Source: Flaccisagitta enflata (lineage: Eukaryota > Chaetognatha > Sagittoidea > Aphragmophora). From it: a stretch of 64,000 nt of DNA. A program made the translations under genes and the position numbers. The notes beneath the pieces are model-generated. The model made no database searches, was not told the DNA's origin, and saw only the letters and a program-made list of their open reading frames with translations. Where the stretch lies: assembly GCA_965153355.1 (NCBI GenBank), contig OZ231127.1, positions 16,492,001-16,556,000 on the forward strand, read 5' to 3'. This document shows, in pieces, positions 51,332 through 62,006 of this stretch; position 1 is the first letter of the stretch, and each line of letters starts with the position of its first letter.

Positions 51332-51911
51332 CATATTTCTGCTTAAGTCACAGTGCAGCGAAGACAAAATTTAGTGAGGCAACACATTTTTTGACAATTT
51401 CTATCATCATCAATTGATGATTTTTTTTAACAAAAAAAAAAAATTTTATTGATGATATTTTTGCATGAGAGGTAGTTGATATCTCACTTAAATGTAAGAA
51501 AAATGATTATTTTATAAATTTGCGTTTCCAAAACAGAGCCTCATTCTAAAAACATATAAGAATAGGGCCATGAAATAATAGGGCCATGAACTTAGAAATG
51601 CAAGAATTTGCATCTGGAAGTCTTAGAATTTTACCTGACCATAAATTCTTGCAACTCTATTTTTAAAGAATTCTAGCAAATCAGAGATTGTTTCTGTCTC
51701 TCGTCAATGCAATATCAAGTTCCTTTGTTTGTTTATATTCTTAAGCATTGTTTACAAGAATAATAACACTTAAAAAAACAAAGTATACTTTGATTTATAT
51801 TGATAAAAAAAATTGAGCAGATTATGAATATGTTTGGTTATCCTATTTTGCTTTCGTTTGCACTGTAATTTAATGCTCAACGCGAAATTTAGTACCCATA
51901 TTGTCATATTG

Positions 51912-52068
51912 ACGGAAGGACGGGCGTCTCAAAATTCACCCCCGAGTTCTACAGGACATCAGCCCTTTGGGGCCGCTGCCCTGCTCTCCCTCCACTTCTT
52001 CACCGGATCACTCCCTGCAGGGAATCGGGTACCGCTGACCATGTGCGATCCTTGGATGACTAGTTTTA
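51912..52068 (-). mobile_element. F1 5' half (CATCCAAGGATCGCA head)
   Basis: GAGTTCTACAGGACATCAGC, TTTGGGGCCGCTGCCCTGC, stem CCCTGC/GCAGGG, CGGGTACCGCTGACCATG and GATCCTTGGATGACTAGTTT. Confidence 0.82.
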
Positions 52069-52252
52069 TCCCATTGACCTGCTTGGTTTAAAAAAGATGA
52101 TAAGAATCCGTGACCATTTGAAAGACATTCAAAAGGTTTTTTTCTCAAATCTATGCCAAGTAGAAAGTTGTAGCTCTATTCGTTTGAAAATGGTGGCAGT
52201 TTTGAGCGAGCATCCCTATAATCTGTTAATTGAAAGGATTTGAAATTCTAGT

Positions 52253-52383
52253 TTTTAGGTGCGCCAAAGCACCTTTATAATAGGCTGTGTCCATTGGTCA
52301 GTTGGTCGTTGGTCTATTGGTTGTGTAACGCATACGTTCGACGATCCACCCGGTGGACCTTATTGGCCTTCTTGGCCTTGTTT
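52253..52383 (+). mobile_element. F2c element (AGGTGCGCCAAAGCACCT head)
   Basis: The head stem is a different sequence but still pairs fully. TATAATAGGCTGTGTCC, GGTC tract, CGCATACGTTCGACGATCC and the end TTGGCCTTCTTGGCCTTGTT, where GGCC..GGCC replaces the usual end hairpin. Confidence 0.85.
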
Positions 52384-52426
52384 CTTAAAAAGAATGAAAA
52401 ATGTATTTGACAATAGGAAACTAAGA

Positions 52427-52555
52427 ACAATATCGGATACACGGCAATCCAGTCGCAGACGGATGGGCAGGAGCAGTAATGAGAAACCCAATCGCAATTC
52501 AAACGGACTGACAGAACGATGGACCAAGGTGTAGAGTCGCGTGTCCGAGACTAAC
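52427..52555 (-). mobile_element. F2 element, compact
   Basis: ACAATATCGGATACACGGCA, AGTCGCAGACGGATGGGC, CAATCGCAATTCAAACGG, AAGGTGTAGAGTCGCGTG and GACTAACAA. Confidence 0.85.
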
Positions 52556-52669
52556 AATTAGAAAGAAAATGAAATATAACTTATTATCCACAAAATGGCG
52601 CCAGCTAAACCTCAAATTGATAAAAAAATGTCTCATCTGGCAGCTTTCCATGTGATACCTTCTTACATT

Positions 52670-52866
52670 TCTAGTCGCGTGCACGCAACTCTATATCCCA
52701 CTGTCTGTCGTTATTCTGTCCATTGGTCTGTCCATCATCGTTAGGTCTTTCGGCGTTTACAAGCGTTTTTTTTTCATGACTGCTCCTGCCAAAATACTTG
52801 GCTGGCATTTTTTAACCCTTTCTGCCCACCTGCATGCCACTATGGTAGCCGTGTATCCGACATTGT
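52670..52866 (+). mobile_element. F2 element
   Basis: TTTCTAGTCGCGTGCACGCA, GTCTGTCG tract, GACTGCTCCTGCCAAAATAC, CACCTGCATGCCACTATGG, GCCGTGTATCCGACATTGTT. Confidence 0.82.
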
Positions 52867-52893
52867 TTTATGTAAAGCAATCCCGGAAATATG

Positions 52894-53331
52894 TACTACT
52901 CCACTCATAAAAAAAGCCGCACTTTTAAATGGCAAATTATCATACTTTTAAATGGCAAATTATCATACTAAATTTCAAAATAATTAATCAAAATCTTAGA
53001 TCGTCAGAGAGCTCTTGAAAAGATCTTTCATTTTGCTCCAATCTGGAAATTCTAGCTTTATTTGTTTAGAAATGGCATAAGAATCAGTAAAAACATTGCC
53101 ATTTTCAGTTTGCAATTCTATTGAAAAATGAGCATTTTTACAAATCAGAAGATAACTTTGACAAGCTCTAGCTCCTGAACCGTTTGAGATACAGATTTGG
53201 GATTGGTCTAGAATGAAAAAAAAAAATGAAAATCTTTCAAATCACTTCAACAAAAAAATGTTCAAAGCATTTGTTTTTTCTTATTCTTTAACTCAAAATA
53301 GGGTGCGGCTTTTTTTTTTAGTCGAGTAGTA
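52894..53331. mobile_element. Mariner-type MITE, second member
   Basis: Left TACTACTCCACTCATAAAAA then GCCGCAC; right GTGCGGC, T-run, AGTCGAGTAGTA. TA at both ends. Interior GAACCGTTTGAGATACAG and GGGATTGGTCTAGAATG match 19692-20309. Confidence 0.82.
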
Positions 53332-53464
53332 TCTCAGTTCAACAACTCAAATCAAAGATGGTTATGGATTTGACGTACTTTCTCAAAAACTACCTCAACT
53401 TCTTTTTTTTTTTTTTTTTTTGCCCAAAATTATTATTTTTTTCCTCTTGTTCAGGACTAGATGC

Positions 53465-53528
53465 TGAGCTTTGAGCTTGGAGGCAGGGGTTTTAACCCTA
53501 TGGATGGACAGGGTCTCTGCCCAAAAAG
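53465..53528 (+). mobile_element. F1 remnant
   Basis: GAGCTTGGAGGCAGGGGTTT, ATGGATGGACAGGG and CTCTGCCCAAAAAG: one array unit plus the 3' tip. Confidence 0.45.
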
Positions 53529-53733
53529 TGGGGTGTGTGCTGAGATGCAGTCCGTCTTGAATTATGACAGAAAAGTTATGCTTAAGAAATCACTTTGAAA
53601 ACAAGCAATTTGGTTGATGAATTCGACCAACTTAGTTGGGCAAATGATAAAAACTTTTTTTGAATGAAAGATGTGCGTTCATGAACAAAACTCGGTCAGA
53701 GAATTCTAAGGGGACGTGTTTTTTTGGTTATTG

Positions 53734-53737
<4 letters not shown>

Positions 53738-53826
<89 letters not shown>
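53738..53826. repeat. GT dinucleotide array
   Basis: About 44 GT units with one GC step. Confidence 0.95.
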
Positions 53827-53829
<3 letters not shown>

Positions 53830-53902
53830 TTGTGAATTTTTTGAGCGATAAGCCCAATCGTCTCTCCACTCTCTTTTCAAATTTTCATCAGGTCCTCTCT
53901 TT

Positions 53903-53980
<78 letters not shown>
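53903..53980. repeat. CT dinucleotide array
   Basis: About 38 CT units. Confidence 0.95.
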
Positions 53981-53983
<3 letters not shown>

Positions 53984-54004
53984 ATGAATAACAGTTTACT
54001 TGCG

Positions 54005-54155
54005 TTTTTAGTCTTGTCGGTCGCTAGGTCGATCCGTTAGTCTGTCCGTCACATTTTTAGTCACCTGCACATTTCTAGTCACGTGCAAATGACTCTACAC
54101 TCCACTTTGTCCGTCCGTCAGTCGGTTGGTTGGTTGGTCTGTCTGTTGGTCGATT
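54005..54155 (+). mobile_element. Two or three truncated F2 heads
   Basis: TTTTTAGTCTTGTCGGTCGC, TTTTTAGTCACCTGCAC and TTTCTAGTCACGTGCAAATG follow one another; the last has CTACACTCCACTTTGTCC and a GGTTGG tract. No 3' end. Confidence 0.65.
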
Positions 54156-54157
54156 TT

Positions 54158-54290
54158 ACTTTTTTAGTGCCACAAAGCATCTCTATAATTGGCTGTGTCA
54201 GTCGGTCGGTCAGTTGGTTGGTCAGTTAGTTGGATAACGCATTTGTTAGACAATCTATACTTCAAACGTTAATGGCCTACTTGGCCTTGT
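54158..54290 (+). mobile_element. F2c element
   Basis: TTTTTAGTGCCACAAAGCAT, CTATAATTGGCTGTGTC, GGTCGGTCAGTTGG tract, AACGCATTTGTTAGACAATC and TGGCCTACTTGGCCTTGTT. Confidence 0.82.
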
Positions 54291-54357
54291 TATCAATTTT
54301 ATTTCTTTATGTCATTTTAGAGTGTATTAAGTCATTCTGAATCAATTTGTAAGTCTC

Positions 54358-54452
54358 GCACGCCACTGATAGGTGTTGGCCTTGTTGAATTCCAAGTGGT
54401 TTTGGCTCCTGCCCAACCGTCCGTGACTGGATTGCCGTGTATCTGGCCTTGT
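54358..54452 (+). mobile_element. F2 3' parts
   Basis: CACGCCACTGATAGGTGTTGG with CCTTGTT is followed directly by GAATTCCAAGTGG, CTCCTGCCCAACCG and GCCGTGTATCTGGCC then TTGTT: two tails in a row. Confidence 0.7.
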
Positions 54453-54754
54453 TACTTTCAGAGTTGATTATCGATGATTATTGGTGGCGCACTATGCGCT
54501 GAAATGACACCAAAATCCACTATGGGCTTGGTTAAAGCAAAAACAATCCAAAAGTCAAATAACATATCATCTAAGAAAAATCAATGAAAAATTAAATTAA
54601 GTCAGTTAAAGAGTGATTTGAAATATCAATTTAGCGTAAATTTTGTGTTGCTGTTTTTGCTAAGTCAGTAGGGTTCTATGTTTTTGCTGTCATTCATTAG
54701 CACTTTTTCATAGACGCAAATTTTTTGCTTCAAAATTTTTCTGCATCAATTCGG

Positions 54755-54929
54755 TTTTTAGTCGCGGACAAGCAACTCTATAAGAGGCTTTGTCTGTCCG
54801 TCCGTCCATTGGTCCGTCGGTCCGTTTGTCCGTCGGTCCGTGGTGATTGAGTTTGAAAGTGTGAAAACGCGCATTTCCGCCCCTGCCCACCCGTCCGCAA
54901 CTGGTATTGGCCGTGTATCCGGCCTTGTT
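54755..54929 (+). mobile_element. F2 element, full length
   Basis: TTTTTAGTCGCGGACAAGCA, TATAAGAGGCTTTGTC, CCGTCGGTC tract, CGCCCCTGCCCACCCG and GGCCGTGTATCCGGCC then TTGTT. Confidence 0.9.
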
Positions 54930-55022
54930 AGTTTATAATTTCTAGCCCGCAGTGTTTGCCTGTCGGTCGGTCGGCAGGTTGGTTGGTTGGTTCGTTAGTA
55001 TTGCTGTTTTGCCGTTTTATGT

Positions 55023-55120
55023 CTCTTTAGTCGCGGACAAGCGACTCTATAAGAGGCTTTGTCCGTCCGTCCGTCCGTTGGTTGGTCGGTTGGTTGGTCG
55101 GTCCGTGGTGATCGAGTTGA
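55023..55120 (+). mobile_element. F2 5' half
   Basis: TCTTTAGTCGCGGACAAGCG, TATAAGAGGCTTTGTCC, GGTTGGTCGG tract, GGTGATCGAGTTGAAAAAG. A further GTCGGTCGGTCGG tract lies at 54960. Confidence 0.78.
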
Positions 55121-55129
55121 AAAAGTTTA

Positions 55130-55560
55130 AATTCATTGTTTTTCAATCAAGAATTTTTCTTTATCAAATCTTTTTTTTGCAAAAATATTCTTTGCATAAA
55201 ACAAAAATTTTTTAACACATTGTTTTGCAAAAAAAAAATTTTTGCGTAAAAATTTTTTTTGTAAAAATTTTTTTTGCATAAAAAACTTTTCTTCAACAAA
55301 AAATCTTTTTTCAACAATAGATTTTTTCACTATTTTCTTTATGAAAATTTTTTTCCCTTTAAAATTAATCCTTTCGCATCAATTTTTTTTTTTGCACCAA
55401 TTCTTTTTTGCAATATATTTTTTTTCATTGAAATCATAAAGATATTTTTTTATCAAAAAATTTTTTGCATCAATTATGTGTATTGAATTTTCATTTAAAA
55501 ACATTTTAAATCATTCTTTGCATTAAAATTTTTTTAGATTCTATTGCAGAAAGAAAAAAA
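55130..55560. repeat. AT-rich degenerate array (TTTTTTGCATAAAAA type)
   Basis: T- and A-runs of 6-9 alternate with TTGCAT/TTGCAA every 15-30 bp. Open frames rich in Phe, Lys and Asn are composition artefacts. Confidence 0.7.
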
Positions 55561-55682
55561 AATTTATTATGTTTATGATGAATTACTTGATGTACCTTAA
55601 CAATATCTATTCTAATCAGATTTAAGCCTGCATTAAGTTAAACCTCAAACAATCATTTAACATATCCTTTTTAAGATAATCC

Positions 55683-56242
55683 TTTTTGGGCAGCGGCCCC
55701 GAAGGGGCCGATGACCTATGCTTTCACACAGGGGAATTTTTTCCTCCTCCTTCTCCAGCGTACCCCCCCCCTCGAGGCCCAAATTCTAGCTTCGAGGCCC
55801 AAATCCCAGCCTTGAGGCTCAAATCTCAGCCTGGAGGCTCAAATCCCAGTCTGGAGGCTCAAACCCCTGCCTGGAGGCTCAAATCCCTGCCTGGAGGCTC
55901 AAATCCCAGCCTCAAGGCTTAAATCCCAGCCTCAAGGCTTAAATCCCAGCCTCAAGGCTTAAATCCCAGCCTCAAGGCTTAAATCCCAGCCTCAAGGCTT
56001 AAATCCCAGCCTTGAGGCTCAAATCTCAGCCATGAGGCTCAAATCTCAGCCATGAGGCTCAAATCTCAGCCTCAAGGCTCAAATCTCAGCCTCGAGGCTC
56101 AAATCTCAGCCTTCAGTCTCAAATAAAAACAGCATAGGTCATCGGCCCCTTCGGGGCCGCTGCCCCTCTAACCGCCTTACACCCACACACTCACATAGGG
56201 GCAACGGGTACCGCTGACCATCTAACGCTTTTGCGACTATTT
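55683..56242 (-). mobile_element. F1 element, complete type copy
   Basis: TTTTTGGGCAGCGGCCCCGA, GATGACCTATGCTTTCACAC, C-run, about seventeen 20-bp units (AAATCCCAGCCTCAAGGCTT), GGTCATCGGCCCCTTCGGGG, stem GCCCCT/AGGGGC, GGGTACCGCTGACC and head tip CTAACGCTTTTGCGACTATT. Five consecutive units near 55905-56010 are nearly identical. Confidence 0.93.
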
Positions 56243-56375
56243 GTTTTTTCCTAAAAAATTATCATTTGACTTATGTATAATTTTAGTACCATTGTGCCAA
56301 TAGTGAATTTTGTGTCATTTCAGCACATAGTGGGACATTAAATCCACGGAATTGGCGACAATCAACTTCGAAAGC

Positions 56376-56571
56376 AACAAGGCCGGGTACACGGCTACCC
56401 CAGTTGCATGCGGGTGAGCATGGGCCATATTTGAGGTCACTTGATCACTTGGGCAGGAGCAGTGAGGCCAAAGACCGCATGAGACAAAAAAAAAGTGTAA
56501 CGGACAGACCAACCAACAGACCGACGGACCGACAAAGCAGGGTGTAGAGCCACGCAGCACGCAAATAAAAA
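56376..56571 (-). mobile_element. F2 element
   Basis: AACAAGGCCGGGTACACGGC, CAGTTGCATGCGGGTGAGC, TTGGGCAGGAGCAGTGAGG, ACCAACAGACCGACGG tract, GGGTGTAGAGCCACGC and CACGCAAATAAAAA. Confidence 0.88.
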
Positions 56572-56600
56572 CGTTGTTTGTAGTTCAACCAGAAATGAAT

Positions 56601-56601
<1 letters not shown>

Positions 56602-56642
<41 letters not shown>

Positions 56643-56648
56643 GAGAGT
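56602..56648. repeat. GA dinucleotide array
   Basis: About 23 GA units with one GACA step. Confidence 0.93.
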
Positions 56649-56820
56649 GAAACAATAGTGCAGTGGAAGGTGAAATTGAGAATTTCTTGGTCAAAAATGA
56701 GTGCTTTTCATTGCTATATTAGCACTAGCACGACATCATGACGAAAACCTTTTTTCCCATTTCACTGAAGCACGAATTTGAATAAAGCCAGTTCTTTCTC
56801 TTTCCTCTATAGCGCGCGCA

Positions 56821-56821
<1 letters not shown>

Positions 56822-56908
<87 letters not shown>

Positions 56909-57003
56909 TGCGTGCGTGCATGCGTGCGTGCGTGCATGCGTGCATGCATGCAAGCATGCATACGTGTGCGTGCGTGCGTGCGTGCATGCATGCGAGTGTG
57001 TGT
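56822..57003. repeat. Alternating purine-pyrimidine tract (GT, then TGCG/TGCA)
   Basis: About 40 GT units pass into GTGCGTGCATGC repeats. Almost 180 bp of strict purine-pyrimidine alternation, a sequence type known to favour Z-DNA. Confidence 0.93.
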
Positions 57004-57068
57004 TTGTACTCCGTAGAATATATTCATCAAGTGTGGACTACTCGGCAATGCAGACTGTCACGTCAGCT

Positions 57069-57069
<1 letters not shown>

Positions 57070-57148
<79 letters not shown>
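57070..57148. repeat. GA dinucleotide array
   Basis: About 39 GA units, 70 bp after the alternating tract. Confidence 0.95.
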
Positions 57149-57151
<3 letters not shown>

Positions 57152-57453
57152 CCCGCGCTTGGAGAAGACTTCTTCCCAGTTATGGCGGGCTTGCTAAGAT
57201 GAGAGGAAGGGAGGAAAAAGAAAAGGAAGAGAATAGAAGGGAGGAAGAAAGTTTCGCGCTTACCACCATTCCTTATCCAAGCACAGCGGGTGCATCAACA
57301 GTAGCTAATAGCGGGAATAATTAACTGAAATATAACGTTGTTGGTCTCTTGAGCAGATAGCAGGAAAACTTGAGCAGGTTATAAGAAAGGGGCCGTTAAA
57401 ACTTCCGCTGCGCGGCACCGTATAACGGGTGCCACTGGGCTGGCGTCATATAT

Positions 57454-58254
57454 GGGTCACCTACCAGCGGCGCTGACCATCTAACGCTTTTGCGACTATT
57501 CTTCTTCCTTTTATTCTCCCTCTTCTTCTTCTTCTTCCTTTCATTCTCCTTCTTCTTCTTCTTCTTCTTCTTCTTCTTCTTCTTCTTCTTCTTCTTCTTC
57601 TTCTTCTTCTTCTTCTTCTTTTCTTCTTCTTCTTCTTTTCTCCTTCTTCTTTTTCTTCTTCTTCTTCTTCTTTTTTTTCTTCTTCTTCTTCGTTTTAGTC
57701 GCGTGCTACGCGACTCTACACCCCGCTATGTCGGTCCGTCGGTCGGTTGGTTGGTTGGTCCCCTTTTTACTTTCTTGGCGTTTTTGAGCTTTTTGAGCAT
57801 ACGGCTCCTGCCCAGATGCCTGAGTGACCTTCCCAGCACTGCTCTGCCACCACGCGACTAGGGTAGCCGTGTATCCGGCCTGTGTTTTTCTTCTTCTTCT
57901 TCTTCTTCTTCTCTTTTTCACTTCTTCTTCTCTTTCACTTCTTCTTCTCTTCTTCTTCTTCTTCTTCTTCTCTCTCTTTCTCTTTTCTTCTTTCTCTTTT
58001 TCTTTCTTCTTCTTCTTCTTCTTTCTCTTCTTCTTTTCTTTTTCTTTTTCTTTTTCTTTCTTCTTCTTCTCTTCCACCCGCACGCGACTAGGGTAGCCGT
58101 GTATCCGGCCTTGTTTTTCTCTTCTTCTTCTTCTACTTCTCTTTTCACTTCTTCTTCCTCTTCTTCTTCTTCTTTTTTCTCTTCTTCTTCTTCTATGACG
58201 TGGCCCAAATTGGGGCCGCTGTATGGGCCTTAGCGCGGACAGTTATAGCGGCCA
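57454..58254. mobile_element. Composite unit, copy 2
   Basis: Same block order as 48914-49728: GGGTCACCTACCAGCGGCGC, F1 head tip, TTC repeats, complete F2 (57695-57889), TTC repeats, F2 tail (58074-58118), TTC repeats, GACGTGGCCCAAATTGGGGC, GACAGTTATAGCGGCCAT. It has small deletions in the F2 tail (GCACTGCTCTGCCACCACG). Confidence 0.87.
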
Positions 58255-58811
58255 TGTCCTGTAGGACCTAGGGTGAATTTCAGATGTCGTGCGTCGTCCA
58301 CCGTCCGTCCGTACGTGCGTCCCCCGAGGCCCCTCTCAGACCCCAAATCAGCCCTCTGAGCCCAAAATCAGCCCTTTCAAGCCCAAAATCAGCCCTCTCA
58401 GGCCCAAAATCAACCCTCTCAGACCCAAAATCAGCCCTCTCAGCAAAATTAGCTCTTTCAACTCCAAAATTAGCTCCAAATTAGCCCAAAATCAGCCCTC
58501 TCAAGCCCAAAATCAGCCCTCTCAAGCCCAAAATCAGCCCTCTCAGGCTCAAAATCAGTCCTCTCAGGCCCAAAATCAGCCCTTTCAGCTTCAAAATTAG
58601 CTCTCTAATACCCTAAATCAGCCTTGTCAGGCTCAAAATCAAGCATGTCAGCCCTTTAATGTGCCTTCTCAGGACGTCTGGAAATTCACCCCTGTGTCTA
58701 CTGGACATACGACCCCTTTGGGCCGCTGCCCTCTCCTGTCTTTGCGATTGATCACCTCCTAGCAGGCATCGGATACCATGACCATGTGTGATCCTTGGAT
58801 GACTAGTTTCT
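58255..58811 (-). mobile_element. F1 element lacking its terminal GGGCAGCGG arm tip
   Basis: TCCTGTAGGACCTAGGGTGA, CGTCCGTCCG tract, about fifteen 19-20-bp units (AAAATCAGCCCTCTCAGGCC), GTCTACTGGACATACGAC, TTTGGGCCGCTGCCCTC and head tip GATCCTTGGATGACTAGTTT. The left tip is replaced by the composite unit. Confidence 0.78.
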
Positions 58812-58978
58812 CTTCTTCTTCTTCTTCTTCTTCTTCTTCTTCTTTCTCTTCTTCTTCTTCTTCTTCTTTCTCCTCTTCTTTCTCTTCTTCTTTCTCTTTT
58901 TCTTCTTCTTCTTCTTCTTCTTCTTCTTCTTCTTCTTCTTCTTCTTCTTCTTCTTCTTCTTCTTCTTCTTCTGCTTTC
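58809..58978. repeat. TTC triplet-rich tract
   Basis: TTC repeats with TTTCTC interruptions, ending 16 bp before a candidate splice acceptor. Confidence 0.93.
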
Positions 58979-58994
58979 TCTTGATCTGCCACAG

Positions 58995-59093
58995 CGACGG
59001 TGGGCGGAAAGCGTTTTATCGCCGAAGCGACGTCAAAAACAGTCGCCGCAAAATTTATGGATGCGAATCACAAATTGAGTTTTTATGACGTCG
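58995..59093 (+). CDS. Candidate internal exon between TTC and GGT arrays
   Basis: The TTC tract, GCTTTCTC and CTGCCACAG give an acceptor. The frame ACG GTG GGC encodes TVGGKRFIAEATSKTVAAKF and MDANHKLSFYDV. The end at G|GTGGTT is a weak donor, giving a symmetrical phase-1 exon of 99 nt. A second frame is open for part of it. No family recognised. Confidence 0.35.
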
Positions 59094-59108
59094 GTGGTTT
59101 GTGACAGT

Positions 59109-59156
59109 GGTGGTGGTGGTGGTGGTGGTGGTGGTGGTGGTGGCGGTGGCGGTGGC

Positions 59157-59204
<48 letters not shown>

Positions 59205-59219
59205 GGTGGTGGTGGTGGT
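59109..59219. repeat. GGT/GGC triplet array
   Basis: About 37 GGT and GGC triplets, G-rich on the plus strand and plausible for G-quadruplex or hairpin structure. Confidence 0.93.
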
Positions 59220-59299
59220 ATGACATTGGTTGTTTGTGGCGGGGGTTGTAGTTGTGTTGAAAACGACACTGGTAATGATTGTGGTGGTTTGTCGGTGTG

Positions 59300-61303
59300 A
59301 CATTGGTCGTTAGTGATGGTGGTTGTGGTGGTGAATTTGTGAGCGTGGGTGATGATGGTGGTTATTAATGACGTGATTGGTGACGGTACACGGTTGTGGG
59401 GATTTTTTTTTCTGTGACTATGAATAGTATGTGCCAAACAATTCAATGCGGTTGGTTTAAAGATGTGAGGATTGGGTGCTTCACATAGCAAAAGTTGGGA
59501 GTATCCCTTCACCTTACTTAGCAAATGCGGAAGAGCAAAAATCATGAAGATGACCATTTCTTTTTTTTAAAGTTCCTTCATCTTCCATTTTTGTTTTGGC
59601 CTTAAAGTTCTCACATATTTCCCAGAATTCAGCAGAATCTTGTGTAGTTTTGTTATAAAAAGGTCAATTATTTATTTTAGAAAATTATAATGTTGGTAAA
59701 AATAGACCAAATTATCAGAAAGTAAGCTTTGAAAGAGCTTATGAAAAGGCAAAATTACAATTTTATGAAGAGTAAAGATTTGTAAAAGCGAATTCAAACA
59801 ATGTCAGAGTACTATTTTATCTAGGGATATGGAAGCGATTGACTACTTCCAATTTGGAGGATGGGATAGCTATTAGTATTTGAACTGTAAAATCGAAGCA
59901 GAAGCAGAAGCGGAAGCTGTGGAAGCGGTATGAAAATTAACCGCTTCCACGTCCCTAATTCTATCCTACTGCATTATGCAAATTAGGTCCTCAAATCAAT
60001 TTTCTAAAAAACGGAAAAGAAAAATGGTAAAGATCATTAAATTGGCTACTCCACATAAGGTAACGAGGGTAAAAAAAAAACAAAACAAAAAACAACTTTT
60101 GCAATGTGAATCATCAAAGTGTGAGGAGACTAGTCACTAGACATGGGGAATGCTAAGTTGATGGCAAGGCCATGGGCGTCGAATTATCAGTGGTAACAAG
60201 CGCAAGACCTAATTATCATACACCCGCCGAAAGAAATACGCTTATGTCAAGAGGAAGAAAGGAAGATCGACAGGAAAACAAACAAACAATAACCAACAAA
60301 CAAACGAACAAACTAACCAAACATCTGATATGAAAATAAATGAACGAAAGACCAAACAAATAGAACGGGAAAAGAGGGCGTGACCTCATTAGATGTATAA
60401 TCCTGCGAATTCTCATCCAATATAAGTAATTTATGAAAAGTGGAACAATATCTCCAATTGTAACTCAGTGCGAATGCAAATTTATCATGAAACACTGTTG
60501 CACCTGTGCACTGCATCACTACCTGGGTTCAATTCAACGACGCCCAACAAACCGTCTGTAGTACTCACCATGCAACGGCGAATCCCGCTCCATGACAAAG
60601 TTGCTTTTTTTTTCTTTTTCCGTTTGGCGAAAACGAATAGTAATGATTCTTTTTTTCAATTCTTAAAGAAAATTCATCCCATCAGAGACCAGAAAAAAGG
60701 GAGTTAAAAAGAGTCTTCTTTTTTTTCCTCTTCATTTATCACCTTTTCCATTTCATGCGCGGGTCCAAATTTCATTTTTTATAAAACATAAGATTTACGT
60801 TCTCAAGATATTGCGGAAGCGTTCTTTCGGAAAATTCAAATGGTTTTGAAAAATGATAATGATGAAAAAAAACGAGTTATTTTCTGAAGGTGCGACCAAC
60901 GATGACGTACAAGTCTTGATTGTGGAAACGATTGAAATAAATAAAAAACAAAGCCAACGCCATTGAGCATCGACATGCAGAGAATCATTGTGGAACTCGT
61001 CCTGTTAATCATCACAATTCAGTCCTCTTGTCTGTTCAGCAAATCGCCCACGACGCAGCTTTTATGAAAGGACAGGTAGGACCTTCTCAACCATCTCAAG
61101 CTAGAGTTTTTTCACTCCAACCCGAGTCAGGTGGAGCTCTCCTTAGTCCTTACATTGCTACTTCTTACCTTAGTAACTCAGGAATACCGAAATAGGTTTT
61201 CGTATTCTTTTGCATCTATTTTCCCAGTCCAGTCTTCTCAATCAATGGCTATGAAAGGCAAATATTAAGCAATACACTGTAGATTTTGATCAGTATCGCA
61301 CAC
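59300..61303. other. Mostly unique DNA, no supported gene
   Basis: The longest repeat-poor stretch of the window's right half. A short GAAGCAGAAGCGGAAGC repeat lies near 59897. A coding-like minus frame (HDKFAFALSYNWRY) lies near 60450-60485, and a plus ORF at 60975-61067 begins with a signal-peptide-like MQRIIVELVLLIITIQSSC but stops after 30 codons. Neither has enough splice support to call. Confidence 0.35.
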
Positions 61304-61976
61304 ACAATAGCAGCCCAAAGGCAGTAAGTGGTCAGCGGTACCCGTGCCCTGCTTGAGTAGTGTGTGATTTAAGTTGAGGGGGAGCAGGGCAGCGGCTCCG
61401 AAGGGGACGAAGTCCTGTAGAACACAGGGGGAATCTGTCCGTCCGTCCGTCCGTCCGTCCATCCGTTTGTCCCCCCCTGCCCCATCCACAGGGCTTCGTC
61501 TCCTTTGGAGCCTATTCTGACCCAAATTATGCTAGATAGCCCAAATCCAAGCAATATGGCCAAAATCTAAGCAAAATGGCCCAAATCCAAGCATGATGGC
61601 CCAAATCCAAGCAAAATGGCCCAAATCTGGTCAGAATCTAGGTATCGGAGGCACCAATATGGGTCAAAATGGCCAAAAAGATGGACCCCAGGACAGAATT
61701 GGGGTTTTCTGGCAAGATTTAGGCCATTTTGCTTGAATTTGGGCCTTTATGCCTGGATTTGGGCTATTTTGCTTAGATTTGGGCCATATTGCTTGGATTT
61801 GGACTATCTAGCATAATTTGGGTCAGAATAGGCCCCAAAGGAGACGAAGCCCTGATGATGGGGCAGAGGGGGACGGACGGACGGACGGACAGACAGACGG
61901 ACGTACCGATGGACAGATTCCCCCTGTGTTCTACAGGACTTCGTCCCCTTCGGGGCCGCTGCCCAAAAACTAAACA
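61304..61976 (+). mobile_element. F1 element forming an almost complete palindrome
   Basis: The head CAATAGCAGCCCAAAGGCAG, GGTCAGCGGTACCCGT and stem GCCCTGCT/AGCAGGGC lead to the arm GGCAGCGGCTCCGAAGGGG, CCTGTAGAACACAGGGGG and a GTCCGTCC tract. Then GGGCTTCGTCTCCTTTGGAG and CCCAAATTATGCTAGATAG are mirrored by CTATCTAGCATAATTTGGG and CTCCTTTGG-type sequence, closing with the second arm. The array (ATGGCCCAAATCCAAGCA, about 19 bp) reverses at about 61680. Confidence 0.9.
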
Positions 61977-62006
61977 GATCATAATTATGATCTTGTATGA
62001 TTTGTT

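Noticed and set aside
60975-61067. 30-codon ORF with a signal-peptide-like N-terminus
   Set aside because: It stops before the only good donor (GACAG|GTAGGA), so it cannot be spliced on without a stop. It may be a decayed first exon or chance.
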